A stretch of 32,795 bases of DNA from NCBI GenBank assembly GCA_017645275.1, contig JAGCPH010000017.1:1-32795 (forward strand). Reading direction: 5' to 3'. Positions 1-7,450 of the stretch are shown here, piece after piece. How positions within the stretch are numbered: the first letter of the stretch is position 1; each line of letters begins with the position of its first letter. The stretch is from Bacteroidales bacterium. GTDB taxonomy: Bacteria > Bacteroidota > Bacteroidia > Bacteroidales > F082. Below the pieces are notes generated by a model that saw nothing but the letters and a program-made list of their open reading frames with translations, was not told the DNA's origin and made no database searches. A program made the position numbers and the translations under genes.

Positions 1-1
1 A

Positions 2-1036
2 AATGGTGAAACTGTTGAAGTTGCAATGCCTGTCGATGCAATACTTTGGTCGCCGGATAATCCTTTCCTTTACGGTGTAGACGTGTCTGTGTATAAGGGG
101 AATAAGCTTGTTGATTATGTTATCAGTTACTTCGCGATGCGCAAATTCAGCACCGAGAAAGACGAAAATGGCATCGTGCGACTGATGCTCAACAACGAGC
201 CGGTTTTCATGTTCGGTCCGCTCGACCAAGGCTGGTGGTGTGACGGACTCTACACCGCTCCATGTGATGAGGCTTTGAAATACGACATCCAGAAGACAAA
301 AGACTTCGGCTTTAATATGATTCGCAAGCACGTGAAAGTGGAGCCTGCGCGATGGTACTACTGGTGCGACCATCTCGGACTCATCGTATGGCAGGATATG
401 CCTTCGGGCGGAAAAGGTCCTGGCTGGGTTACAGACAGATATTTCGAGGGCTCGCTGAGTGAACGCACACCAGAATCGGAGGCTACATACAAAAAAGAAT
501 GGAAAGAAATCATCGATTATCTCTATTCGGTGCCTTCAATCGGCGTTTGGGTGCCGTTTAACGAGTCGTGGGGACAGTTCAAGACCCCTGAAATCGTTGA
601 ATGGACCAAGAGTTACGACCCGTCACGCTTAGTGAATCCTGCATCTGGCGGCAACCACTATCCGGTAGGCGATATCCTCGACATTCACAACTATCCCGAC
701 CCTGAGATGTATTTCTACGAACCTGAAAGAGTCACTGTTTTGGGCGAATATGGCGGAATCGGCAGAAAAATCGAAGGTCACACATGGGTAAAAGACCAGG
801 GTTGGGGCTATGTTGAATATGATTCAGAAGAAAAAGTCACCGACACCTACGTGGAATACGCCAACAAACTACTAGAACTCATTCCACAAGGCTTCTCGGC
901 AGCTGTTTACACCCAGACCACTGACTGCGAGGTCGAGCTCAATGGCCTGATGACGTACGATAGGGCGGTGGTGAAGATGAACGAACAGCGGATTCGTGAG
1001 ATAAACCTGAAGATTTCCAACTACTTCAAGAAATAA
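2..1036 (+). CDS. Glycoside hydrolase family 2 protein, C-terminal part (5' end outside window)
   Basis: The frame is open from base 2 with no credible start or signal peptide, so the first ATG (base 26) is internal and the gene continues upstream of the window. What remains is the end of the beta-sandwich domain (LWSPDNPFLY, a typical GH2 junction) followed by a TIM-barrel domain. Counting from the Met at base 26, the likely acid/base Glu is residue 180 in PFNESWG and the likely nucleophile is residue 241 in VLGEYGG; both match the GH2 clan A pattern. GLIVWQDMPSGG and FNMIRKHVK are also typical of GH2. These enzymes remove beta-linked galactose, mannose, glucuronate or related sugars from glycans; which one cannot be told here. 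The C-terminus is short after the barrel and shows no T9SS sorting domain. It ends at a strong hairpin terminator. Confidence 0.85.
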   Translation, partial: NGETVEVAMPVDAILWSPDNPFLYGVDVSVYKGNKLVDYVISYFAMRKFSTEKDENGIVRLMLNNEPVFMFGPLDQGWWCDGLYTAPCDEALKYDIQKTKDFGFNMIRKHVKVEPARWYYWCDHLGLIVWQDMPSGGKGPGWVTDRYFEGSLSERTPESEATYKKEWKEIIDYLYSVPSIGVWVPFNESWGQFKTPEIVEWTKSYDPSRLVNPASGGNHYPVGDILDIHNYPDPEMYFYEPERVTVLGEYGGIGRKIEGHTWVKDQGWGYVEYDSEEKVTDTYVEYANKLLELIPQGFSAAVYTQTTDCEVELNGLMTYDRAVVKMNEQRIREINLKISNYFKK

Positions 1037-1064
1037 AAAAAGGACGGTTAAGCCGTCCTTTTTT
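1034..1064. terminator. Bidirectional rho-independent terminator
   Basis: Stem GGACGG (1042-1047), loop TTAAG, stem CCGTCC (1053-1058), with an A-run before and a T-run after, so it can terminate both the GH2 gene on the plus strand and the ferredoxin gene on the minus strand. The hairpin resembles the one after dsbD at 10861-10891. Confidence 0.85.
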
Positions 1065-1068
1065 GCTT

Positions 1069-1087
1069 TAATACACGCCGTGTATTA
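1069..1087. repeat. Perfect palindrome over the ferredoxin stop codon
   Basis: TAATACACG and CGTGTATTA flank a single central C. The right arm includes the ferredoxin stop codon (bases 1085-1087, minus strand). As RNA it would need a larger loop and give a shorter stem. It may add to the neighbouring terminator or be a protein site; nothing decides between these. Confidence 0.55.
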
Positions 1088-1252
1088 GTCCTCAACGATA
1101 GCTTCGTTAGGGCAAACGCTTGCGCATGTGCCGCATGAAACGCAGTTATCAGCGTTGATTGAATAGATGCTACCTTCTGAAATAGCGCCGACTGGGCACT
1201 CGTCGATGCAAGTACCGCATGCTACACAGCTGTCTAAAATTTTGTATGCCAT
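1085..1252 (-). CDS. Small 2[4Fe-4S] ferredoxin
   Basis: A 55-residue bacterial-type ferredoxin that carries electrons between cytoplasmic redox enzymes. Two clusters are predicted from the paired motifs CVACGTCIDECP and CVSCGTCASVCP, each CxxCxxCxxxCP. The frame extends upstream to base 1300, but the family starts at MAYKI, so the start is placed at base 1252. This is supported by a -7 box (TATCTTTG, minus strand) at 1280-1287, which lies inside the longer frame. The gene is divergent from korA-korB with about 200 bases between the starts. A ferredoxin is the expected acceptor or donor for that enzyme, so a functional pairing is a reasonable inference. It ends at a terminator shared with the GH2 gene. 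Confidence 0.93.
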   Translation of the reverse strand: MAYKILDSCVACGTCIDECPVGAISEGSIYSINADNCVSCGTCASVCPNEAIVED

Positions 1253-1279
1253 AATTATAATTAGTTTAGAAAATTTTTG

Positions 1280-1287
1280 CAAAGATA
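1280..1287 (-). promoter_or_regulatory. -7 promoter box of the ferredoxin gene
   Basis: Reads TATCTTTG on the minus strand, a match to the Bacteroidota consensus TAnnTTTG. TTG triplets (bases 1305-1310) lie at roughly -33 distance. The predicted leader is about 23 bases. Confidence 0.7.
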
Positions 1288-1359
1288 TAGGTTTTTCCAA
1301 TACGCAACAACATTTTGAAAAAATATTTTTTTTTGCTTTTTTATTAGAAAATATATGCT

Positions 1360-1367
1360 TACTTTTG
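1360..1367 (+). promoter_or_regulatory. -7 promoter box of korA-korB
   Basis: TACTTTTG followed by CA, matching TAnnTTTG. It gives a leader of roughly 75-80 bases before korA. I see no convincing -33 TTTG at the usual 19-21 base spacing. Confidence 0.6.
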
Positions 1368-1448
1368 CAAAATAATTAAGAGAGTATCTCTAAACTGGTT
1401 GAAAATTATATAAGTTATTAAAATACAATAAATTAAATTCATTTTCTT

Positions 1449-3290
1449 ATGGCTAACAGAACAAAAGTTGTAGAACTTGAACACGTAGTTATCCGTTTTG
1501 CGGGTGACTCTGGCGACGGTATGCAGCTGACAGGAAACCTGTTTTCCGATTCAACAGCTCTGGCAGGCAACGATTTTGCCACCTTTCCAGACTATCCGGG
1601 CGAGATTCGTCCACCACAAGGCACTGTATCAGGCGTCTCCGGATTCCAAGTCCATTTCGGTCACAAACCGGTTCACACCACAGGCGACCTCTGCGATGTG
1701 CTCGTCGCAATGAACCCTGCCTCTATCAAGGCTAACATGCGCTGGCTCAAACCTGGCACAACAATCATCTTCGACGTCGACTCGATGAACGACAAGGCTC
1801 TCGAGAAGGCTGGTTACACAGCTGACCCGACAACAGATGACACCCTCAGCCAGTATAAAGTCGTCAAAGCTCCTATCACATCAATGACACTCGAGGCTTT
1901 GAAAGATTTCGGCTGGGACCGCAAAGCCATGCTCAAGTCAAAGAATATGTTCGCTCTCGGTATCGTAATGTATCTCTTCAACCGCGATATCACCATGTTG
2001 AACGCATATTTCAACAACAAATTCAAGAATAAACCTGAAGTTATCAAGGCAAACCAGACTGTCGTCGCAGCAGGTTACAGCTACGCTGACACAATGGAAA
2101 TCTTCGCCAACACATATCGTATCGAGCCTGCAAACCTTCCTAAGGGCAAATACCGTGACATCACAGGTAACGTCGCTACAGCATGGGGTTTGATGGCAGC
2201 TGCCGAGAAGTCGGGCCGTCAGATTTTCTGCGGTTCATATCCTATCACTCCGGCAACCGATATCCTTGCAGAGTTGGTGAAATATAAGAACTTGAAAGTC
2301 AAGGCTTTCCAGGCTGAAGACGAGATTGCAGGTATCTGCTCGTCACTTGGTGCCTCATTCGCAGGCTGCCTCGCAGTGACCACAACATCAGGTCCTGGTC
2401 TCTCATTGAAGTCAGAAGCCCTTGGCCTCGCAGTCATGACAGAGCTTCCGCTCGTCCTCGTCGACGTTCAGCGTGGCGGTCCTTCAACAGGTCTTCCAAC
2501 CAAGGCTGAGCAGAGCGACCTCATGCAGGCTATCTATGGCCGTAACGGCGATGCTCCTCTTATCGTCATGGCAGCACGCAGCTCGTCAGACTGCTTCTAT
2601 GCAGCATACGAAGCCGCTAAGTTGGCTATGGAGCACATGACACCTGTCATCCTCCTTACCGACGGTTCACTCGGTAACGGTTCTGAGATCCTCCGCATCC
2701 CAAGAGTCGCCGACCTCCCATCAATCGTTCCGCCAATAGCTAAGGCAAACGACCCAGAGTGGCAGCCTTACAAACGCGATGAGGAAAAACTTCGCAGAGA
2801 GTGGGCTATCCCAGGAACAGAAGGTCTCCGTCACCGTATCAGCGGTCTTGAGAAGGCCAACGGCAGCGGTAACCTCTCACTCGACCCGAAGAACCACCAG
2901 CTCATGGTCGAACTCCGTGAAGAGAAAGTACAGCGCGTCGCCAACTTCATCCCTGAACAGGAAATCACTGGCGATCCTAACGCTGACCTCCTTGTGGTAA
3001 GCTGGGGCGGCACATACGGCGTTGTCCTCTCAGTCGTCGAGAAGATGCTCGAAGAAGGCAAATCAGTCGCTCATGCGCACTTCCGCCACATCATGCCTCT
3101 GCCAAAGAACACTAAAGAGGTGTTGAGCGGTCACAAGAAGATTTTGGTCTGTGAAAACAACAACGGTCAGTTTGTGAACTACCTCAGAGAGAAGATGCCT
3201 GACTTCAAATACGAGCAGTATAACAAGATTCAGGGTCTCCCATTCCTCACAGCAGAGTTAGAAAATAAGTTTAATGACCTTTTAAAATAA
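1449..3290 (+). CDS. korA: 2-oxoacid (probably 2-oxoglutarate):ferredoxin oxidoreductase, alpha subunit
   Basis: Fused gamma-alpha subunit of an enzyme that interconverts a 2-oxoacid plus CoA with acyl-CoA, CO2 and reduced ferredoxin. Residues about 12-190 form the gamma domain (RFAGDSGDGMQLTGNL). From about 215 the thiamine-enzyme pyrimidine domain follows, with YPITPATDILAEL, QAEDEIAG and TTSGPGLSLKSEA. The length of 613 matches the usual Bacteroides form. The gene starts after an A/T-rich leader with its own -7 box and is followed after 7 bases by korB, so both are one operon. Codons are mostly C-ended with ACA and CCA for Thr and Pro, as in highly expressed genes. Assignment to 2-oxoglutarate rather than another 2-oxoacid rests on family resemblance and is less certain than the enzyme class. 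Confidence 0.92.
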   Translation: MANRTKVVELEHVVIRFAGDSGDGMQLTGNLFSDSTALAGNDFATFPDYPGEIRPPQGTVSGVSGFQVHFGHKPVHTTGDLCDVLVAMNPASIKANMRWLKPGTTIIFDVDSMNDKALEKAGYTADPTTDDTLSQYKVVKAPITSMTLEALKDFGWDRKAMLKSKNMFALGIVMYLFNRDITMLNAYFNNKFKNKPEVIKANQTVVAAGYSYADTMEIFANTYRIEPANLPKGKYRDITGNVATAWGLMAAAEKSGRQIFCGSYPITPATDILAELVKYKNLKVKAFQAEDEIAGICSSLGASFAGCLAVTTTSGPGLSLKSEALGLAVMTELPLVLVDVQRGGPSTGLPTKAEQSDLMQAIYGRNGDAPLIVMAARSSSDCFYAAYEAAKLAMEHMTPVILLTDGSLGNGSEILRIPRVADLPSIVPPIAKANDPEWQPYKRDEEKLRREWAIPGTEGLRHRISGLEKANGSGNLSLDPKNHQLMVELREEKVQRVANFIPEQEITGDPNADLLVVSWGGTYGVVLSVVEKMLEEGKSVAHAHFRHIMPLPKNTKEVLSGHKKILVCENNNGQFVNYLREKMPDFKYEQYNKIQGLPFLTAELENKFNDLLK

Positions 3291-3297
3291 GATTGCT

Positions 3298-4332
3298 ATG
3301 GAAAACACAAATATGAATAATCAGGTTATTAATCTTACTAAAGAAGATTTCGTTAACGATCAGATAGTGAAATGGTGCCCAGGCTGCGGCGACCACGCTA
3401 TTTTGAAGGTTTTGCAGGACGTGTTCCCGAAACTCGGCAAGAAAAAAGAAGACATCGCTGTCATCTCGGGTATCGGTTGCTCATCACGTTTCCCGCACTA
3501 TATGAACACCTACGGATTCCACAGCATCCACGGCCGCGCTTGCGCTATCGCAACAGGTGTGAAGCTCGCAAATCCTAACCTCTCGGTGTGGATCATCACT
3601 GGTGACGGCGACTGCACAGCTATCGGTGGTAACCACTTCATCCACGCTGTCCGCCGTAACATGGACATGAACCTCCTTCTGTTCAACAACCGTATCTACG
3701 GTATGACAAAAGGCCAGTTCTCACCATGTACTTTCCGTGGCACAGTCACAAAGACATCTCCACAAGGTACTTACGAAGACCCGTTCAACGTTGGTGAACT
3801 CGTCATCGGTGCGGGCGGCAAGTTCTTCGCCCGTGGCGTTGATATCAACACCAAGGAACTCGAAGATATCTGCATGAGAGCTAAGAATCACGACGGTATG
3901 TCGGTCATCGAGGTGCTCCAGAATTGTATGATCTTCTCGAACGGCGTTCACGAAAACATCACAGGCAAGGACGTCCGCGACGACATGCAGGTGAAGTGCG
4001 AACATGGCAAACCACTCATCTTCGGTAAAGACAGAAATAAAGGTCTCCGTCTCAACGGAACAACACTCGAAGTCGTCACAATCGGCGAAAACGGCATCAC
4101 GGAAAAGGATATCCTCGTTCACAACGAGAAAGAAGAGAACACTGGTATCCACATGATGCTCGCCCACATGATGCCTCCAGCGTTCCCAGTAGCTATCGGC
4201 GTTATCCGCAATGTGGAAGCTCCGACCTACGACGACTGCCTCATCGATGTCATCGACCGCGAGTCAGCTAAGTCAAACATCAAAACCGTTGACGACCTGC
4301 TCAACAGCGGCACAACTTGGGATATTAAGTAA
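3298..4332 (+). CDS. korB: 2-oxoacid (probably 2-oxoglutarate):ferredoxin oxidoreductase, beta subunit
   Basis: The subunit that binds thiamine diphosphate and a [4Fe-4S] cluster, partner of KorA. Cluster ligands are probably C27 and C30 (WCPGCGDH), C61 (GIGCSSR) and C210 (VLQNC), a spacing that fits archaeal OFOR beta subunits. The thiamine-diphosphate motif is GDGDCTAIGGNHF at 102-114, ending near N130-N131. The length of 344 is typical. The ATG at 3298 lies 7 bases after the korA stop; a second in-frame ATG at 3313 is possible. Codon use is as biased as in korA. Two hairpins follow the stop. Together with the nearby ferredoxin it probably serves a partial reductive or oxidative TCA branch, as is usual in Bacteroidales. 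Confidence 0.93.
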   Translation: MENTNMNNQVINLTKEDFVNDQIVKWCPGCGDHAILKVLQDVFPKLGKKKEDIAVISGIGCSSRFPHYMNTYGFHSIHGRACAIATGVKLANPNLSVWIITGDGDCTAIGGNHFIHAVRRNMDMNLLLFNNRIYGMTKGQFSPCTFRGTVTKTSPQGTYEDPFNVGELVIGAGGKFFARGVDINTKELEDICMRAKNHDGMSVIEVLQNCMIFSNGVHENITGKDVRDDMQVKCEHGKPLIFGKDRNKGLRLNGTTLEVVTIGENGITEKDILVHNEKEENTGIHMMLAHMMPPAFPVAIGVIRNVEAPTYDDCLIDVIDRESAKSNIKTVDDLLNSGTTWDIK

Positions 4333-4354
4333 TATCGCTAGTTGAATCACAGTA

Positions 4355-4376
4355 AAGATGCGATTCATCGCATCTT
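4355..4376 (+). other. Hairpin in the korB 3' untranslated region
   Basis: AAGATGCG and CGCATCTT pair around ATTCAT, 22 bases after the korB stop and upstream of the real terminator. It has no T-run, so it is more likely an RNA-end protecting hairpin than a terminator. Confidence 0.5.
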
Positions 4377-4391
4377 ATAACGAAAAATGAA

Positions 4392-4420
4392 AAAATCCCG
4401 CCCACATGACGGGATTTTTT
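4392..4420 (+). terminator. Rho-independent terminator of korA-korB
   Basis: AAAATCCCG (4392-4400) and CGGGATTTT (4410-4418) pair around a 9-base loop and run into a T-tract. The T-tract merges directly into the -7 box of the next gene. Confidence 0.85.
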
Positions 4421-4421
4421 T

Positions 4422-4429
4422 TATTTTTG
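4422..4429 (+). promoter_or_regulatory. -7 box immediately before the flavin reductase start codon
   Basis: TATTTTTG matches TAnnTTTG. Its last base is only 5 bases from the A of the ATG at 4434, which is about where transcription is expected to start. This implies a leaderless or nearly leaderless mRNA, as for the PagL-like gene at 22745. Confidence 0.6.
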
Positions 4430-4433
4430 CGGT

Positions 4434-5000
4434 ATGAAAATGTCATTTAAACCCGGAACAATGCTTTATCCGTTACCGGTGGTAATGGTCTCATGCGGCG
4501 ATAGCCCAGAGAATTATAATATCATCACGGTGGCGTGGACTGGAATTATATGCTCTGACCCGCCGATGTGCTATATCTCGGTAAGAAAAGAGCGTCATTC
4601 ACATGCTATTATCTCTAAAAATAAGGAATTTGTGATAAATCTCACCACTGAAGCCCTCGCGAAAGCCACCGACTGGTGCGGGGTGCGCTCAGGAAGAGAC
4701 TACAATAAGTTCAAAGAGATGCATCTGCACACCGAGCCTGCTCAAATTGTGAAAGCACCTCTAATAAAGGAATCGCCGCTTAATATTGAGTGTAAGGTAG
4801 TGGAAATCAAACAATTGGGCACTCACGATATGTTTATGGCTGAAGTTGTGGCTGTCAATGGTGATGAGAAATATTTCGACCCGAGCACAGGGCTTTTCCA
4901 GCTCAATCAGGCTGATTTAATAACCTATTCGCACGGAAAATACTACTCATTAGGCGAAAAAATCGGAAAATTTGGCTTTTCAGTGCAAAAAAAGAGGTGA
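4434..5000 (+). CDS. Flavin reductase-like (flavoredoxin-type) FMN-binding protein
   Basis: 188-residue protein of the flavin reductase-like, FMN-binding split-barrel family; members reduce flavins or carry electrons as flavoredoxins in the cytoplasm. Visible family features are the N-terminal YPLPVVMVSCGD, then NIITVAWTGIICSDPP, the SVRKERHSHAII strand and KEFVINL, followed by the W-C-G-x-x-S-G-R-D segment typical of flavoredoxins. No signal peptide or membrane segment is present. The start is ATG 4434; an alternative ATG at 4440 would leave a leader of only about six bases. It stands alone between the korB terminator and the next promoter. Its placement beside korAB and a ferredoxin would suit an electron-transfer role, but that is inference. 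Confidence 0.85.
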   Translation: MKMSFKPGTMLYPLPVVMVSCGDSPENYNIITVAWTGIICSDPPMCYISVRKERHSHAIISKNKEFVINLTTEALAKATDWCGVRSGRDYNKFKEMHLHTEPAQIVKAPLIKESPLNIECKVVEIKQLGTHDMFMAEVVAVNGDEKYFDPSTGLFQLNQADLITYSHGKYYSLGEKIGKFGFSVQKKR

Positions 5001-5004
5001 TTTG

Positions 5005-5035
5005 TTGCGCATATTGTGATAGTTTTATAATTTTG
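5005..5035 (+). promoter_or_regulatory. Promoter of the tandem redoxin gene
   Basis: -7 box TAATTTTG at 5028-5035 and a TTG at 5005-5007 with 20 bases between, the Bacteroidota arrangement. The leader to the ATG at 5066 is about 26 bases. Confidence 0.65.
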
Positions 5036-5065
5036 CGGTAGAATTAACACTAAAATATTACTATT

Positions 5066-6820
5066 ATGAAAAAAATTGTCCTTTTTACTCTGATTGCGTT
5101 GAGCTTTTGCTTGCAAGCACAAAACGATTGCGAGGCTCCAACTAATCTTAAAATAATAAACAATGGTGACAGGTTTAGCCTTTCTTGGGATGGACCTGAA
5201 AACGTCGTGAATTATCAACTGTTTTGGCAAAAAGTCCCTGAGACCCAGTTCTTTTATAATACCGAGACGACTGAAACCTATATCGACACACTGCCATTTA
5301 GAGGGAGTTTCACGAATGGCTATTATCTTGTTTCGCAGTGTGAGGATGGCTCCGAATATATTTCGGATACCGTATATGCCCTGGGCAAAACCGCTTTGGA
5401 TTATACTTTGGTGGATTGTCATGGTAACGAGCATCGTGTTTACGATATTCTTGACCGCGGACAATATATCTTTATTACCTGTTTCATTTACGGGTATGAC
5501 GGATGCCGCGAAATTATGCCGTATATTGAAGAGGCATATAGGTATTCTGGATGCAATACAGGTGACGTCTTTTTTATGGAGCTTTCCATACAAGACCATA
5601 ATGATAAGTGCCTGCTTTGGGAGGAGGAATTTGGCGTGGAATATCCTACCATAGGGATGGATGGCGGAAGTCAGGAGTTCACTTGGATGTATGGGATCAA
5701 TAATCAACCTAGTTATGCCATTATCGCTCCAGATCACACTATAGCTTATACGACAGGATTAAACAACTTCTATATAGAAAGTTTCCAGTCCATTAAGGAT
5801 GCCTTCGACTTGTTTGGGATAGAGAAGCATCAATGCGATAATGTTGTTGGTGGTTGCGATGCCCCTACGAATCTTAATATCACGAACAATGAAGGCAGGT
5901 TGAGCCTTTCGTGGGATGGACCTGAAAACGCCGTGAATTATCAATTGTATTGGTGTAAATCTACAGCCTATGGATTACCATTTTATTATTATCCCTATGT
6001 CGAGATAACGGGAACCTATATTGAATCGTTGCCTTATATGGCGGCTGAGCCTAATGGCTATTATGTTGTTTCTCAATGTGCTGATGGTTCTGAAAGCATA
6101 TCGGATACAATAACTGTTCCTGCCAATATCGCACTTGATTATTCTTTGGTGGATTGTCATGGAAACCCAGTACGTATTTTCGATATTCTTGACCGTGGAC
6201 AATATATTTTCATTGATGTCTTCTTTTGGCATTGTGATGGATGCCGAAAGATTATGCCTTATGTTGAAGAAGCATACACTTATTATGGATGCAATAGGGG
6301 TGACGTGTTTTTTATGGAGATTACCAATCAGGATCATGATGACAAGTGCCTGCTTTGGGAGGAGGAATTTGATGTGCAATATCCCACTATTGGATTGGAT
6401 GGAGGTAGCTTTGACTACATGAATTTGTATGGAATCAATATGTACCCTAGTTTTATAATTATCTCCCCAGATCATACTATAGTTTATTCAACACATAACG
6501 ACCTCTTCATGATTACTAGCTTCCAATCCATCAAAGATGTATTTGACTTGTTTGGGATAGAGGAGCACCCGTGTGATTTTTCGGTTGATGAGGAAAATGT
6601 TATGAGTATCGATGTGTTCCCTAATCCAGCCGATGGTTTTGTGACGCTTACAACGGAAGGTCAATGCGTTATACAGGTTTATAACGCCATGGGTCAGATT
6701 GTGGATTCCTTCGTAGCTGAAAATGAACAAGTTCAGCTGGTAACAGAGCATTATCCCAATGGTTTGTATTTTGTGCAGATGGATGGAAAAGGATATGGAC
6801 GGTTTGTCGTAAGTCATTGA
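5066..6820 (+). CDS. T9SS-secreted protein with two tandem FN3-like plus thioredoxin-like modules
   Basis: Signal peptide at 1-19 (MKKIVLFTLIALSFCLQAQ). Two homologous modules of about 240 residues start at C22 and C264. Each opens with a fibronectin-III-like strand set (C-x-APTNL, then SLSWDGPENxVNYQL) followed by a thioredoxin/TlpA-like fold (GQYIF, DGCR-x-IMPY-x-EEAY, YGIN-x-x-PS). In module 2 the redox motif is C390-D-G-C393. In module 1 the equivalent is Y144-D-G-C147, so the first cysteine is missing. Residues about 508-584 are a type A T9SS sorting domain (VFPNPADG to RFVVSH), so the protein should be exported and cleaved or anchored at the cell surface. Substrate and partner are unknown. 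It might handle thiols outside the cell, fed from DsbD nearby, but that is speculation. Codons are A/T-rich, unlike korAB. Confidence 0.85.
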   Translation: MKKIVLFTLIALSFCLQAQNDCEAPTNLKIINNGDRFSLSWDGPENVVNYQLFWQKVPETQFFYNTETTETYIDTLPFRGSFTNGYYLVSQCEDGSEYISDTVYALGKTALDYTLVDCHGNEHRVYDILDRGQYIFITCFIYGYDGCREIMPYIEEAYRYSGCNTGDVFFMELSIQDHNDKCLLWEEEFGVEYPTIGMDGGSQEFTWMYGINNQPSYAIIAPDHTIAYTTGLNNFYIESFQSIKDAFDLFGIEKHQCDNVVGGCDAPTNLNITNNEGRLSLSWDGPENAVNYQLYWCKSTAYGLPFYYYPYVEITGTYIESLPYMAAEPNGYYVVSQCADGSESISDTITVPANIALDYSLVDCHGNPVRIFDILDRGQYIFIDVFFWHCDGCRKIMPYVEEAYTYYGCNRGDVFFMEITNQDHDDKCLLWEEEFDVQYPTIGLDGGSFDYMNLYGINMYPSFIIISPDHTIVYSTHNDLFMITSFQSIKDVFDLFGIEEHPCDFSVDEENVMSIDVFPNPADGFVTLTTEGQCVIQVYNAMGQIVDSFVAENEQVQLVTEHYPNGLYFVQMDGKGYGRFVVSH

Positions 6821-6827
6821 TAATTAT

Positions 6828-7445
6828 ATGGATTACATTAAAGTTAAAGGATTACAAAAAGACGAGGTTATCGGTCTAGTGAAAGAATGGATTAAGTTAT
6901 ATCCTCATTCTTTCAACCCAGAGGTGAATTTTTGGTTTTACGAACTTGCTGATAATCAGGTTATTATCGGTTTGCACGACGATTTGAGTACCTTGGCGGT
7001 GAGCCTTCTGGTGATCTATCTCACCTCGGCTTTGAAAGACACTTCTGAGACTGAAAATGTGGTGGCTTACCTCACCGTTGACGACAACGAGATACTTCTG
7101 AAGCAGAACTATGGCCGTCGTGCCAAGATAGTGGCAAAAGGCACCGATGATGACAACACAGGCGTGATAATCCTGCTTGAAAACAACTATTGCGTTGACT
7201 ATTATTTCCGTGGCAAGGCACATCAGGTGAAGAACCATGACCTCGTTTTTGAGGAGCCTAACGATGTGGAAGGCATTGAGAATGCTGCGAAAGAAGAGAT
7301 CTTTGTCGGCGATGTTATTCCGAAGAAAAAGATTGAGCGTTCACTTGAACCGGACGCCGAGCCATGGCAGAAACTGATGTGGTACGCCATCTGCACCGCA
7401 GTCGGCCTAGGCATCGGATTCCTGCTGGTTTATTTGTATTTCTAA
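6828..7445 (+). CDS. Tail-anchored membrane protein of unknown function
   Basis: 205 residues that I do not recognise as a named family. There is no signal peptide. The soluble N-terminal 180 residues are mixed alpha/beta and acidic near 150-175. A single hydrophobic segment lies at about 184-205 (ending LLVYLYF), right at the C-terminus, so the protein is probably tail-anchored in the inner membrane with its bulk in the cytoplasm. It starts 7 bases after the redoxin gene stop and ends 5 bases before tilS. No -7 box lies in front of it, so it is probably co-transcribed with one or both neighbours. Small anchored proteins next to tilS are familiar to me in Bacteroidales, but I cannot give a function. 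Confidence 0.75.
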   Translation: MDYIKVKGLQKDEVIGLVKEWIKLYPHSFNPEVNFWFYELADNQVIIGLHDDLSTLAVSLLVIYLTSALKDTSETENVVAYLTVDDNEILLKQNYGRRAKIVAKGTDDDNTGVIILLENNYCVDYYFRGKAHQVKNHDLVFEEPNDVEGIENAAKEEIFVGDVIPKKKIERSLEPDAEPWQKLMWYAICTAVGLGIGFLLVYLYF

Positions 7446-7450
7446 TTGTC

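Noticed and set aside
3721-4167. 148-codon minus-strand frame inside korB
   Set aside because: Antisense to a highly conserved gene with strong codon bias, which creates long open frames on the other strand.
4943-5737. 264-codon minus-strand frame across the flavin reductase end and the redoxin gene
   Set aside because: Overlaps two good genes and their promoter; no homologous look.
7364-7450. Upstream extension of tilS by 29 codons
   Set aside because: It overlaps the previous gene out of frame, and TilS proteins normally begin close to the chosen ATG.
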